Source: JASFHF01 sp050123335
GTDB taxonomy: Bacteria > Pseudomonadota > Gammaproteobacteria > UBA12402
NCBI GenBank assembly: GCA_050123335.1
Contig: JASFHH010000010.1
Coordinates: 1 to 48,746 of the forward strand
Direction: 5' to 3'
Length of the DNA: 48,746 bases
The position numbers and the translations under genes are program-made. Of this stretch, positions 16,378-25,186 are shown one piece after another (position 1 is the stretch's first letter; each line of letters begins with the position of its first letter). The notes below the pieces were generated by a model. That model was not told where the DNA came from. It did no database searches and saw only the letters and a program-made list of their open reading frames with translations.

Positions 16378-18288
16378 TTACATAAAAGTTTTACATTTCT
16401 TTAGGAAAGTCCTTGAATCTTCACGTTTTGTTGGTTCTTTTTTCTTAGGGTTTTCTTTAATATATTTATATTTTTTAATCATCGTCGTTACTATATACTC
16501 TAATGCATTTTTTGGCATATTGTTTCTTTCTTTATATGGTACTAAAGATATTAAATCAAACACATGTCCTTTACTGAGTGTTAGTTTATGTAACTGTTTG
16601 GTAAGTATAAATTTTATATCTTGTATAGATGTTTTATGCTCTTTTATGTCTTTTGCAGACCATATAAAACCAGGGTTTTTTGGCGCACATTTTTTTTCAT
16701 AATTATCCAATATTTGTAATAAGTCTTTTACATATTCATCTATACTATATTTTTCAGTACCTTTTTTACCTTTTTTTAGTTGGTTTGTTAATTTATTTAT
16801 AATTGTGTTGCCGATTGTTGGTATGCTACTATTGTTTTCTGTATAAGATATTTCGTTATAATATGTATTAGTAAGGCGTATGAAAAATTTCCTGTAATCA
16901 GAAAAATCATCATATTTTATTTTCCAGTTATTTAATAAAAATTCTTTTTTTTGTGTTAAAAGCTTTTTTTTATCACGCTTAAATTTCATAGCATCTGTAT
17001 ACCAGTATTTTATTTTGTCTAGTCTATTGCAAATGTTGGTTTTAAGTGTGTCAATTTTTATTACGGACGTTGTTGATATTGTTGAAAATTCTGTTTTTAG
17101 CTTTGTTATCAGTTGTTTTATATTATCAATTTTTGTCGCATTGTTATATATTTTATCTAATTTTATTAATAAGGGTGAGGTTTGGATATTTTCGCCACTA
17201 TAGTTTTCAATGGTGTGTCTTAATTTTTTGTAATAAGCGACGAATTCTTTTCGTTTTGATTTTAAAGAGCGATGTATAGAGCTAGAATAAGGGATTACTC
17301 CATCAGCTTCACTGCCTGTTGTTTTATATGGATTTTTATTGTTTTTATTTTTATCTTCTTTTACTACAACATGGGTTTTATATTCTATTGGTATTTTTTT
17401 GTATTGTTTAGTAACATTTAAACTCCAGTTGGCGCAGTATAATGTTGTAGTTAGTAGTAATTTATTTGGAAGCAAATATTTTAGGCAATGTTTGGAGAGG
17501 GATTTTTTTATTCTTTTAATATGGATATTTATAACTTCTGCTAATTTAGCAAATGATTTTATATTGATGAGTTGTACAAAATAACCAAGATTGTGCAGTT
17601 TTGCTGTTATCTTAGTGGCAAAAGCGCCTCCCAATGAGTATCCCGCAATGGCAAACTTATAGGATTTTTCTTTACCGCCATTTTTTTTAATTTCATGCAA
17701 AATAATTCTTACATAATCGTCAACAATTATATTTGAACTATAAGCTTTATTCAGAAATTTTGGATTTCCAACTCCGCGAGGATTAATGAGGTGCACAATA
17801 AGGGAAATTTTGTGTTTTTTTGCTGAGTCAATATATTTTTGTGCGTGATCTCTAAATTGGAATGCACTAGCTACATTACCTGGTATAATAATTAGATGCA
17901 TTTCATCATTTGTTATATTTTTTGTTATGTTTTTTTGTTTTCGTGATATTTCTTCAGCTTCTATTGAAATTTTAGTCAGTTTCATCAAACCATCAAGCAA
18001 ATATTTCTTTTTTTTGGTTGAATAAATTTCAGAGTCTAAAATTGTATTGCTTTCAAACTTTTTGAACTGAGCAGGGTGTATTATCATTGTCAATAGCAAT
18101 CGCCATGTATTTAATAAATTAACTATTATTGATAGCCCAAAACAATGCCCACAACTTAAAAAAGTTAACCAAAATCCATCAGAAAGATCAATTATTTCCG
18201 TTTTATCTTTTGCTTTTTGTTTCGGTTTTTTTGGTTTTTCGGTTATTTCAAATGTTTCAATGTTTTGCTCCTTTTTTTTATTAAACAT
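16378..18288 (-). CDS. Large alpha/beta-hydrolase-like protein, putative effector
   Basis: The N-terminal 35 residues are Lys-rich and charged, followed by a hydrophobic stretch at about 38-71 that could be a membrane hairpin. An alpha/beta-hydrolase core lies at about 130-345: HLIIIPGN, the nucleophile elbow AGYSLGGA with Ser218, and candidates for Asp329 (EADGVIP) and His339 (SSIH). The C-terminal 290 residues are Lys/Asn/Ile-rich and partly coiled coil, with no recognised domain. No secretion signal is seen. Such Lys/Asn-rich multidomain hydrolases are common among effectors of Legionella and Coxiella; substrate and secretion are unproven. The gene stands upstream of gatC in the same direction. 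Confidence 0.6.
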   Translation of the reverse strand: MFNKKKEQNIETFEITEKPKKPKQKAKDKTEIIDLSDGFWLTFLSCGHCFGLSIIVNLLNTWRLLLTMIIHPAQFKKFESNTILDSEIYSTKKKKYLLDGLMKLTKISIEAEEISRKQKNITKNITNDEMHLIIIPGNVASAFQFRDHAQKYIDSAKKHKISLIVHLINPRGVGNPKFLNKAYSSNIIVDDYVRIILHEIKKNGGKEKSYKFAIAGYSLGGAFATKITAKLHNLGYFVQLINIKSFAKLAEVINIHIKRIKKSLSKHCLKYLLPNKLLLTTTLYCANWSLNVTKQYKKIPIEYKTHVVVKEDKNKNNKNPYKTTGSEADGVIPYSSSIHRSLKSKRKEFVAYYKKLRHTIENYSGENIQTSPLLIKLDKIYNNATKIDNIKQLITKLKTEFSTISTTSVIKIDTLKTNICNRLDKIKYWYTDAMKFKRDKKKLLTQKKEFLLNNWKIKYDDFSDYRKFFIRLTNTYYNEISYTENNSSIPTIGNTIINKLTNQLKKGKKGTEKYSIDEYVKDLLQILDNYEKKCAPKNPGFIWSAKDIKEHKTSIQDIKFILTKQLHKLTLSKGHVFDLISLVPYKERNNMPKNALEYIVTTMIKKYKYIKENPKKKEPTKREDSRTFLKKCKTFM

Positions 18289-18454
18289 GATGTTCTCTCA
18301 ATTATTAAGTTTAGTTAGTTTATACTGCAAATAATAGCAGCCAATTCTTAAGGTTTCCTTACCAAAGCAAAAAAATGCTGTTTTCTTTAGATGATTTGTA
18401 ACGCTTTTACGAGCTGATCATATATTGACCAGCCATTCTCTCTATGGTAAATTA

Positions 18455-18482
18455 TTTACTTTGGTTACTCATCATATATAAT
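18455..18482 (+). promoter_or_regulatory. Predicted mreB promoter
   Basis: TTTACT (18455-18460), a 16-base spacer and TATAAT (18477-18482) precede mreB by 43 bases. The -10 is perfect, the -35 modest. The rest of the 18289-18525 gap shows nothing else. Confidence 0.45.
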
Positions 18483-18525
18483 GCCTTTTTATAGTTTATA
18501 TATCTTTCAAAGGAGCTTTATAATT

Positions 18526-19578
18526 ATGCGCATCAACCCATTTAAAATTATTTCTGGTTTTTTATCTGAGGATATTTCAATCGATCTTGGCACAGCTAAT
18601 ACACTTATTTATGTAAAAGGTAAGGGTATTGTGTTGGATGAGCCTTCTGTTGTAGCAATTCGTCAAGATGAGCCTGGTGGGCCAAAACGTATTGCGGCGG
18701 TTGGTACCGAAGCCAAACGTATGTTGGGACGTACTCCTGGAAATATTCAGGCAATTCGACCAATGAAGGATGGGGTAATAGCTGATTTTTTAGTGACTGA
18801 AAAAATGTTGCAGCATTTTATTCATTCGGTACATGAAACCAGGTTTTTGAAACCAAGTCCTCGGGTGTTGGTTTGTGTGCCATGTGGTTCAACGCAAGTG
18901 GAGCGTCGTGCAATTCGTGAATCAGCTTTAGGTGCAGGTGCGCGTGAAGTGTATTTGATTGAAGAGCCGATGGCTGCTGCAGTTGGGGCTAATTTGCCTG
19001 TGGATGAAGCTCGAGGTTCTATGGTAGTAGATGTTGGTGGTGGCACCACTGAAGTAGCAATTATTTCTTTAAATGGCATCGTTTATTCTGCTTCAGTGCG
19101 TATTGGTGGAGATCGTTTTGATGATGCAATTATTAATTATGTTCGTCGTAATTATGGTAGTTTAATCGGTGAAACCACCGCAGAAAATATTAAAAAGGAA
19201 ATTGGTACAGCTTTTCCGGGCAGTGAGATTCGTGAAATTGAAGTGCGTGGGCGCAATTTAGCTGAAGGTGTGCCGAAGAGCTTTACCTTGAACAGCAATG
19301 AAATTTTAGAAGCGTTGCAAGAACCATTATTGGGAATTATTAGCGCAGTACGTGCGGCTTTAGAGCAAGCTCCGCCTGAATTATCAGCGGATATTGCTGA
19401 GCGGGGAATGGTGTTAACAGGTGGCGGTGCTTTATTAAAAGATTTAGATCGTTTGTTAATGGAAGAAACTGGATTGCCGGTTATTTTAGCGGATGATCCG
19501 TTAACTTGTGTGGCACGAGGTGGTGGTGAAGCATTAGAGATGGTAGGTAGTTTTAGTGGTTTCGTTCATAAGGAATGA
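18526..19578 (+). CDS. mreB: Rod shape-determining actin homologue MreB
   Basis: This 350-residue protein carries the actin-fold signatures ISIDLGTANTLIYVKG (phosphate 1), VVDVGGGTTEVAIISL (phosphate 2) and VLTGGGALLKDLD (adenosine). MreB filaments under the inner membrane guide elongation-phase cell-wall synthesis. I place the start at ATG 18526, preceded by AAAGGAG with normal spacing; an upstream in-frame ATG at 18481 adds 15 residues not found in the family and overlaps the -10 box. mreC follows after about 20-60 bases. Confidence 0.97.
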   Translation: MRINPFKIISGFLSEDISIDLGTANTLIYVKGKGIVLDEPSVVAIRQDEPGGPKRIAAVGTEAKRMLGRTPGNIQAIRPMKDGVIADFLVTEKMLQHFIHSVHETRFLKPSPRVLVCVPCGSTQVERRAIRESALGAGAREVYLIEEPMAAAVGANLPVDEARGSMVVDVGGGTTEVAIISLNGIVYSASVRIGGDRFDDAIINYVRRNYGSLIGETTAENIKKEIGTAFPGSEIREIEVRGRNLAEGVPKSFTLNSNEILEALQEPLLGIISAVRAALEQAPPELSADIAERGMVLTGGGALLKDLDRLLMEETGLPVILADDPLTCVARGGGEALEMVGSFSGFVHKE

Positions 19579-19638
19579 GAAATTAGGCGGTAAAATATCA
19601 AACTATTATTTAAGAAAAATTCTACAATTGGTGGCCGG

Positions 19639-20481
19639 GTGCTGTTTTTCTTACTTTGTGCTTTGTTGCTAATGATGTGTGATCATCGAAACAGCGCTTT
19701 TCATCGTGCGCGTTCTTCATTTGCAATAATAGTTTCTCCAATTCATTATTTAGTAAATTTACCGATTGATACATTTAATTGGGTCGTTTCTGATTTTGTT
19801 TCTAAGAAAACCTTAGTGAAGGAAAATGCTAAACTGCGTGCGAAAACATTATTATTAAATGCGCAGTTACAAAAGCAATTTGCGATTGAAAGTGAAAATC
19901 AGCAATTGCGTGCTTTGCTTGCATCAAGCGCTAAAACCGTTGATAAAGTTTCAGTAGCTCAATTATTGGCTGTTTCTCCAGACCCATTTGTGCAACAAAT
20001 TGTTTTAAATCAAGGGGAGAATGCTAAAGTATTTGTTGGACAGCCGGTGTTAGATGCTTATGGAATCATGGGGCAAGTGGTAACGGTCGGGCATTTTACT
20101 AGTATTGTTATGTTGGTCACTGATAATAAAAGCGCTATTCCAGTGCAAATTGAGAGAAATGGGGTGAGGGGTTTGGTGGTTGGTAAAGGTGTGCCGGGAT
20201 TGTTAAAATTGCAGGGGGTCACGGATACGATGGATGTAAAAAAGGGTGATGCGCTAGTTACTTCTGGGTTAGGTGATCATTATCCATTTGGTTATCCAGT
20301 AGGGACTATTGTTGACGTGAATCGTAATTTGGGGGGAAGGTTTGTTGATATCACAGTTAAACCTGCTGCGCATTTAGATCGTAGTCGTTTAGTGTTGTTG
20401 GTTTGGACTTTATCGTTCAAGATTGACAAAACAATAAAAGATATAGTGTTAAAGCGACCAGTAAGTAGGAGACATATTTGA
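19639..20481 (+). CDS. mreC: Rod shape-determining protein MreC
   Basis: A membrane helix (FFLLCALLLMMCDHR) leads into a coiled coil (about residues 55-95) and the paired beta domains typical of MreC (VSPDPFVQQIVLNQG, GVPGLLKLQGV, GLGDHYPFGYPVG). The coordinates use GTG 19639, the first ordinary start. However the frame is open back to 19594, and the upstream codons encode KLLFKKNSTIGGR, just the basic cytoplasmic segment other MreC proteins have, starting at an ATC (19597) six bases after AGGCGG. A rare ATC start is therefore likely; no ATG, GTG or TTG exists in that stretch. The stop overlaps the mreD start region. Confidence 0.92.
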   Translation: MLFFLLCALLLMMCDHRNSAFHRARSSFAIIVSPIHYLVNLPIDTFNWVVSDFVSKKTLVKENAKLRAKTLLLNAQLQKQFAIESENQQLRALLASSAKTVDKVSVAQLLAVSPDPFVQQIVLNQGENAKVFVGQPVLDAYGIMGQVVTVGHFTSIVMLVTDNKSAIPVQIERNGVRGLVVGKGVPGLLKLQGVTDTMDVKKGDALVTSGLGDHYPFGYPVGTIVDVNRNLGGRFVDITVKPAAHLDRSRLVLLVWTLSFKIDKTIKDIVLKRPVSRRHI

Positions 20482-20969
20482 TGAATCGTGCGCTTAAAGG
20501 TAGGTGGCTGGTTATCTTAACAATTTTTATTGCATTGATGTTAGATGTAATGCCTTTATCAGATTGGGCGATTTGGTTGCGTCCACAATGGACATTGTTA
20601 GTGATGATTTATTGGATGATGGCGTTACCATCCTATGTCGGATTTTTTTATGCATTTTGTATTGGTATTTTGTTAGATTTACTTAATGGAACATTGTTAG
20701 GTGAGCATGCATTCGCGATGCTAGTTGTCGCATATTTGATAGTTAAATTTTATCAATTGATCCGTGTTTATCCAATTATGCAGCAAACATTGATTGTTTT
20801 TGTGTTGGTGGCGCTATACAGGGTGTTAATATATATTATTCAAGGTATGATTGGAGAGTTACCGCATACAATGGCTTGTTGGTTAACTGTGTTTATATCC
20901 ACTATTTTATGGCCTTGGATATTTATTATATTGCGTGACATGCGCCGAAAATTCTGTTTAACTATTTAA
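20481..20969 (+). CDS. mreD: Rod shape-determining membrane protein MreD
   Basis: This 162-residue, highly hydrophobic protein with about five membrane segments follows mreC, as MreD does. LDVMPLSDWAIWLRPQWTLLVMIYWMMALP and GFFYAFCIGILLDLLNGTLLGEHAF are typical. ATG 20481 sits eight bases after AGGAGA and overlaps the mreC stop by one base, so translation is probably coupled. It is a membrane partner of the MreB elongation complex. Confidence 0.94.
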   Translation: MNRALKGRWLVILTIFIALMLDVMPLSDWAIWLRPQWTLLVMIYWMMALPSYVGFFYAFCIGILLDLLNGTLLGEHAFAMLVVAYLIVKFYQLIRVYPIMQQTLIVFVLVALYRVLIYIIQGMIGELPHTMACWLTVFISTILWPWIFIILRDMRRKFCLTI

Positions 20970-20972
20970 ATA

Positions 20973-23900
20973 ATGTTTGTAAATAATCTTTTATCTAAAT
21001 TAGCAAAAACAGCGCTGTCTTTAATGGTTATTTTCTTAGTTGGTTTTGCGGTTTTTTTTCTAATTGCGCGGTTATCAATGCCGCTTTTAAATTCACATGT
21101 AAAATTGTTTGAGAATTGGGCTAGCAATTTAGTGCATCAGCCGGTAACAATTGGGCGTGTTAGTGCTTGGTGGAGTGGTGTGCATCCCGAATTGCGGTTA
21201 GATGATGTCACTATTTTTAATAACGACAAAAAGCAGGTGGTTTTTCATTTAAATAAGTTGCAAATTGATATTGGTGTTATTCGTTCATTGTTCACTAAGA
21301 AATTACAACCAAATAATATTATTATTACTGGAGTAGATTTAAATATATATCAGAATCAGGAGCGCAAAATAAAATTCCAACTAATTGATTCCATTAAGAA
21401 AACTAATCGCAAGAATGGTAGACACGCCTTAAGTTATTCAGATGTTTTTAGTTGGTTATCAAAGAGAAAACAATTATTGTTGGAAAATGTTCATGTAACT
21501 TGGTATAAAAACCAAGCAATAGTTGGTAATGTTTTGTTACATAACTTATTATTTGCTAATCGGGAACATCAACATGTTATTAGTGGTGGTGGTTATGTAA
21601 ATAAAGATTCTTCCTCATCATTTGATTTTTATCTCAGTTTTAAAGGTTGGGTTGTTAACTTTGATACTTTACAGGCGTCACTATACGCAAAAATCCAAAA
21701 TTTAAATTTAAGTGAATGGCATCAATTACTTAAGTTATATGGATATCAAGTTAATAGTGGTATTTTAAATGGGCAATTTTGGATTAATTGGAACCAGGGG
21801 CAGATAAAATCTGTACAATCATTATTGCATGCCGAAAAATTAAATTTAACTGCATTGGATCATTCACATGCTGTATATACAATACCAAAATTATCAGGTA
21901 ATTTTTTATGGCAGCCAGTTAAACAAGGTTGGAAATTATTAGCCGATCATTTTTATTTCAACATAAATAATGTTGTAGAACCAGAAAATAAATTTGTTTT
22001 GATTATTCAGCGTGACAAGAATGGTATTAAACAATATTTTTGGACACACTACTTTTATTTAGAAGGTTTGCCATTTTTATTTACGCATAATAATTTTTTG
22101 CCAGCAAGTACACGTAATTTATTGTCGCATTTGAATCCTAGCGGTGAATTGATTAACGTAAAATTTGTTCATCATGGCAATTTTAATCAGGTTAATAATT
22201 ATGATTTATCTGCGCAACTTAATAAGGTTACTACAAAATATTGGCAGCATATTCCAGGAGTAGAAAATATTTCTGGTAATCTTAAATTGCAGTCAGGTAA
22301 TGGCAATTTATATATTATGTCTAATAATACTCGTTTTGATTTTGGTAAATTATTTTCTGCGCCCATTGTTTTTAATAAAATGTCGGGTCATATACAATGG
22401 TCGCAAATGCAGGATAAAGGTTGGTGGATAAAAAGCGATGATTTATCTGTAAATAATGCGGAATCTGCAATTAATGGTCATGTGGCTATGTTATTCCCGA
22501 AGAATGGATTGAGTAATCCGATAATAAGTTTATTGGCTGAATTTGATTTACATGATTCGTCGATAATCAATAAATATTTACCGATGAAAATGTTTGCGCC
22601 AGCATTAGTGCATTGGTTAGATAATGCGTTTGTGCGGGGTGATGGTGTTGTTGGTAAAGTGGTGTTGCGGGGTAAACTAAACAATTTTCCATTTGATCAT
22701 CATGAAGGAGTTTTTATTGTTGATTCACGCTTTCGTAATACTTTATTACATTATGCTGATGATTGGCCTGATGCAAACGATGTTGATGCTAATTTAAAAA
22801 TTAAAGGTCGTAATTTATATTGTGATTTAATTAAAGGAAAAGTCTTTAATAGCAACATTAAAAGCATGCATGTTGCGATTAATGATATTGGAAAAAAACC
22901 AGCGATAGTAAAGTTAACAACTTCAATTGCAAGCAATGCATCTGATATTTTACATTATGTTGCTAACAATGATTTGCATAAGATGTTGAATCAAGTAGTG
23001 CAGTCAGCAAAAGCTATCGGCATAGTTAATTTAAATTTTAATATGTCTTTGCCCGTTGATAAACCATCAGCAGTCAAATTGTCTGGTGCAGCAGTGTTAC
23101 AACATAACGATTTTGAACTTCCTTTATGGAATTTAGGGTTTAACGAATTAAATGGTAAGTTATTATTTACTGAAGATAAATTATGGTCACAAGATTTGCA
23201 GGCAAAAGTATTTAATTATCCAGCGAAAATAACTGCACAATTTTTCCGTGTTGCTGGGAAAAATCAGCAAAATAAAATCGATTTAAAAAGCCAAATTGAT
23301 ATGGCAACTTTAAAAAATAATTTTCATTGCTTAAATTTGCCGTTTATACATGGGAAAACTAATTATGCTGCTGAATTTGTTTCATTGCCGTCAAATTCAG
23401 CTGATAAGGTAAATTATGCATTAAATGTTACGTCGGATTTACAGGGGGTTTCAGTGGATTTGCCGGTTCCGTTGGCGAAAACAGCTCAACAAATAGATCC
23501 ATTTTCGATGCAGATACAGTTTGGTAATGTTATGCCGATTGTCGCTGAAAATACAAAATTTAAAACTTTGCGACAGTTTGAAGTCTATCCTGCGAACCAG
23601 CTTGTTGATCGGTTAAAGTTTAATAGTTTTATACCAATTAAAGCTAAAATTAATTTTGATGATACTTTAAGCGCTGCTTTACAATGGCATTTCAAAAATC
23701 ATAACCCTTATTTTTATAGTGGTAATATTCATTTTGGTGCAGGACAAGGTATTTGGCAACAATTGCCAGGTTTGTATGTTGATGGTTCACTACCGACTTT
23801 TGATTTGCAAGCATGGCGCAATTTCTTGCAGAATCAAAAAAAAGCTGGTGCTGCAAATAATAAAATTCAATTAATGAGTAAAATTAAGCAAATTTTGCGT

Positions 23901-24962
23901 GAAGTTAACATCAAAGTTGCAAAAATTAAATTTTTAAATAAGCAATTTGATAATCTAATTATTAAGCTTAAGCCAGGTTTTAAAGAATGGCTGCTCGACG
24001 TAACAAATAATAATATTGTTGGTGATATAGTAGTGCCTGACGATTATCCGCAGCGCGCGCTAAAAATTAATTTAAAGCACCTTCAGTTGATGCCGACAGA
24101 ATTTACGGCAAATGAAACCAGTCTGCTTGAACCTGCAGATATGCCGCCGATGGATTTAAAAATTGATGATTTTATTTATGGTCAACAAAATTTTGGAAAA
24201 GTTAATTTATCTTTGCGTACTTCTAAAAATATTGCACAAATTAAATCTTTTGATATTAGTTCGCCTGCTTATTCAGTATCAACGCAGGGATATTGGAGAA
24301 AGTTATCTGATGGTAAATATCAAAGTATGATGCGTGGAGATATCGAAAGTAATAATATTATGCCGTTACTTACAGCATTAAATGTTCATTCAGGTTTGAT
24401 TATAGAAGAGGGAAGTGCACAATTTAATTTGATTTGGCCTAATGTTATTTATCGCTTAGATATACAACATGCGGTGGGAGATGTTTATATGCATTTGGGT
24501 AAGGGACAAATTACTGGCATTGGTGAAAAAGCTAATCAGACAATGAATTTAGGCCGCATTTTAACTTTATTAAGTGTTAATCGACTTTTTACAGGGGGAT
24601 TTTCTGATTTATTTCAAGATGGTTATAGTTTTAATAAAATGCAAGGGTCCTTGCGTTTACATGATGGAAAAATGGCTATCAAGAGCTTAAATTTTAATGG
24701 TTCAGTAGCATCAATTGATATTTTAGGTGATGTGAATATGTTGACACATAATTTAAATTTGCACTTAGCGATTACTCCATACATTACTTCTAGTGTACCA
24801 GTTGTAGCTGGAATTATTGGCGGACCGGTTATTGGAGTGGCTGCATTTTTAGCTAATAAAGTTTTGGGTAAAGTAGTTGATCAAATTGCTACTTATCGTT
24901 ATGTGGTTACTGGGGGTTGGCAGCATCCTAAAATTACTAAAGTGCAGCAGCAGACTGCGTAA
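20973..24962 (+). CDS. yhdP: YhdP-type AsmA-like envelope protein (DUF3971)
   Basis: This 1329-residue protein has one N-terminal membrane helix (about 14-34) and a long, repetitive beta-rich body, ending in the conserved block IATYRYVVTGGWQHPKI. YhdP belongs to the AsmA-like family of bridge-like proteins; in E. coli YhdP, TamB and YdbH jointly carry phospholipids to the outer membrane. It starts three bases after mreD, a neighbourhood seen in many gammaproteobacteria. Length is similar to E. coli YhdP (about 1266). The tamAB operon is only 2 kb downstream. Confidence 0.9.
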   Translation: MFVNNLLSKLAKTALSLMVIFLVGFAVFFLIARLSMPLLNSHVKLFENWASNLVHQPVTIGRVSAWWSGVHPELRLDDVTIFNNDKKQVVFHLNKLQIDIGVIRSLFTKKLQPNNIIITGVDLNIYQNQERKIKFQLIDSIKKTNRKNGRHALSYSDVFSWLSKRKQLLLENVHVTWYKNQAIVGNVLLHNLLFANREHQHVISGGGYVNKDSSSSFDFYLSFKGWVVNFDTLQASLYAKIQNLNLSEWHQLLKLYGYQVNSGILNGQFWINWNQGQIKSVQSLLHAEKLNLTALDHSHAVYTIPKLSGNFLWQPVKQGWKLLADHFYFNINNVVEPENKFVLIIQRDKNGIKQYFWTHYFYLEGLPFLFTHNNFLPASTRNLLSHLNPSGELINVKFVHHGNFNQVNNYDLSAQLNKVTTKYWQHIPGVENISGNLKLQSGNGNLYIMSNNTRFDFGKLFSAPIVFNKMSGHIQWSQMQDKGWWIKSDDLSVNNAESAINGHVAMLFPKNGLSNPIISLLAEFDLHDSSIINKYLPMKMFAPALVHWLDNAFVRGDGVVGKVVLRGKLNNFPFDHHEGVFIVDSRFRNTLLHYADDWPDANDVDANLKIKGRNLYCDLIKGKVFNSNIKSMHVAINDIGKKPAIVKLTTSIASNASDILHYVANNDLHKMLNQVVQSAKAIGIVNLNFNMSLPVDKPSAVKLSGAAVLQHNDFELPLWNLGFNELNGKLLFTEDKLWSQDLQAKVFNYPAKITAQFFRVAGKNQQNKIDLKSQIDMATLKNNFHCLNLPFIHGKTNYAAEFVSLPSNSADKVNYALNVTSDLQGVSVDLPVPLAKTAQQIDPFSMQIQFGNVMPIVAENTKFKTLRQFEVYPANQLVDRLKFNSFIPIKAKINFDDTLSAALQWHFKNHNPYFYSGNIHFGAGQGIWQQLPGLYVDGSLPTFDLQAWRNFLQNQKKAGAANNKIQLMSKIKQILREVNIKVAKIKFLNKQFDNLIIKLKPGFKEWLLDVTNNNIVGDIVVPDDYPQRALKINLKHLQLMPTEFTANETSLLEPADMPPMDLKIDDFIYGQQNFGKVNLSLRTSKNIAQIKSFDISSPAYSVSTQGYWRKLSDGKYQSMMRGDIESNNIMPLLTALNVHSGLIIEEGSAQFNLIWPNVIYRLDIQHAVGDVYMHLGKGQITGIGEKANQTMNLGRILTLLSVNRLFTGGFSDLFQDGYSFNKMQGSLRLHDGKMAIKSLNFNGSVASIDILGDVNMLTHNLNLHLAITPYITSSVPVVAGIIGGPVIGVAAFLANKVLGKVVDQIATYRYVVTGGWQHPKITKVQQQTA

Positions 24963-25131
24963 ATCAAAATTTTATAGACCAAATTAAAGCATAACTCATT
25001 GATAATTTAAGAAAAACACACTTGTAGCTGTTCAATGGGCTTTAATGAAATGGAATATCCTTAATGAGCCAATTTGCCACTTGATAGTTGCTCGGTTATC
25101 GCTTCTGCCATATGATCATTTACGTATTAAA

Positions 25132-25186
25132 TTTCCGGATTATTTCCGGATTATTTCCGGATTATTTCCGGATTATTTCCGGATTA
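25132..25186. repeat. 11-bp tandem repeat, five perfect copies
   Basis: TTTCCGGATTA is repeated exactly five times. The last unit supplies the stop codon of the minus-strand AlbA_2 gene (TTA at 25184-25186). Because 11 is not a multiple of three, the repeat places a TAA in all three frames on the minus strand. The rest of 24963-25131 shows nothing recognisable. Confidence 0.95.
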
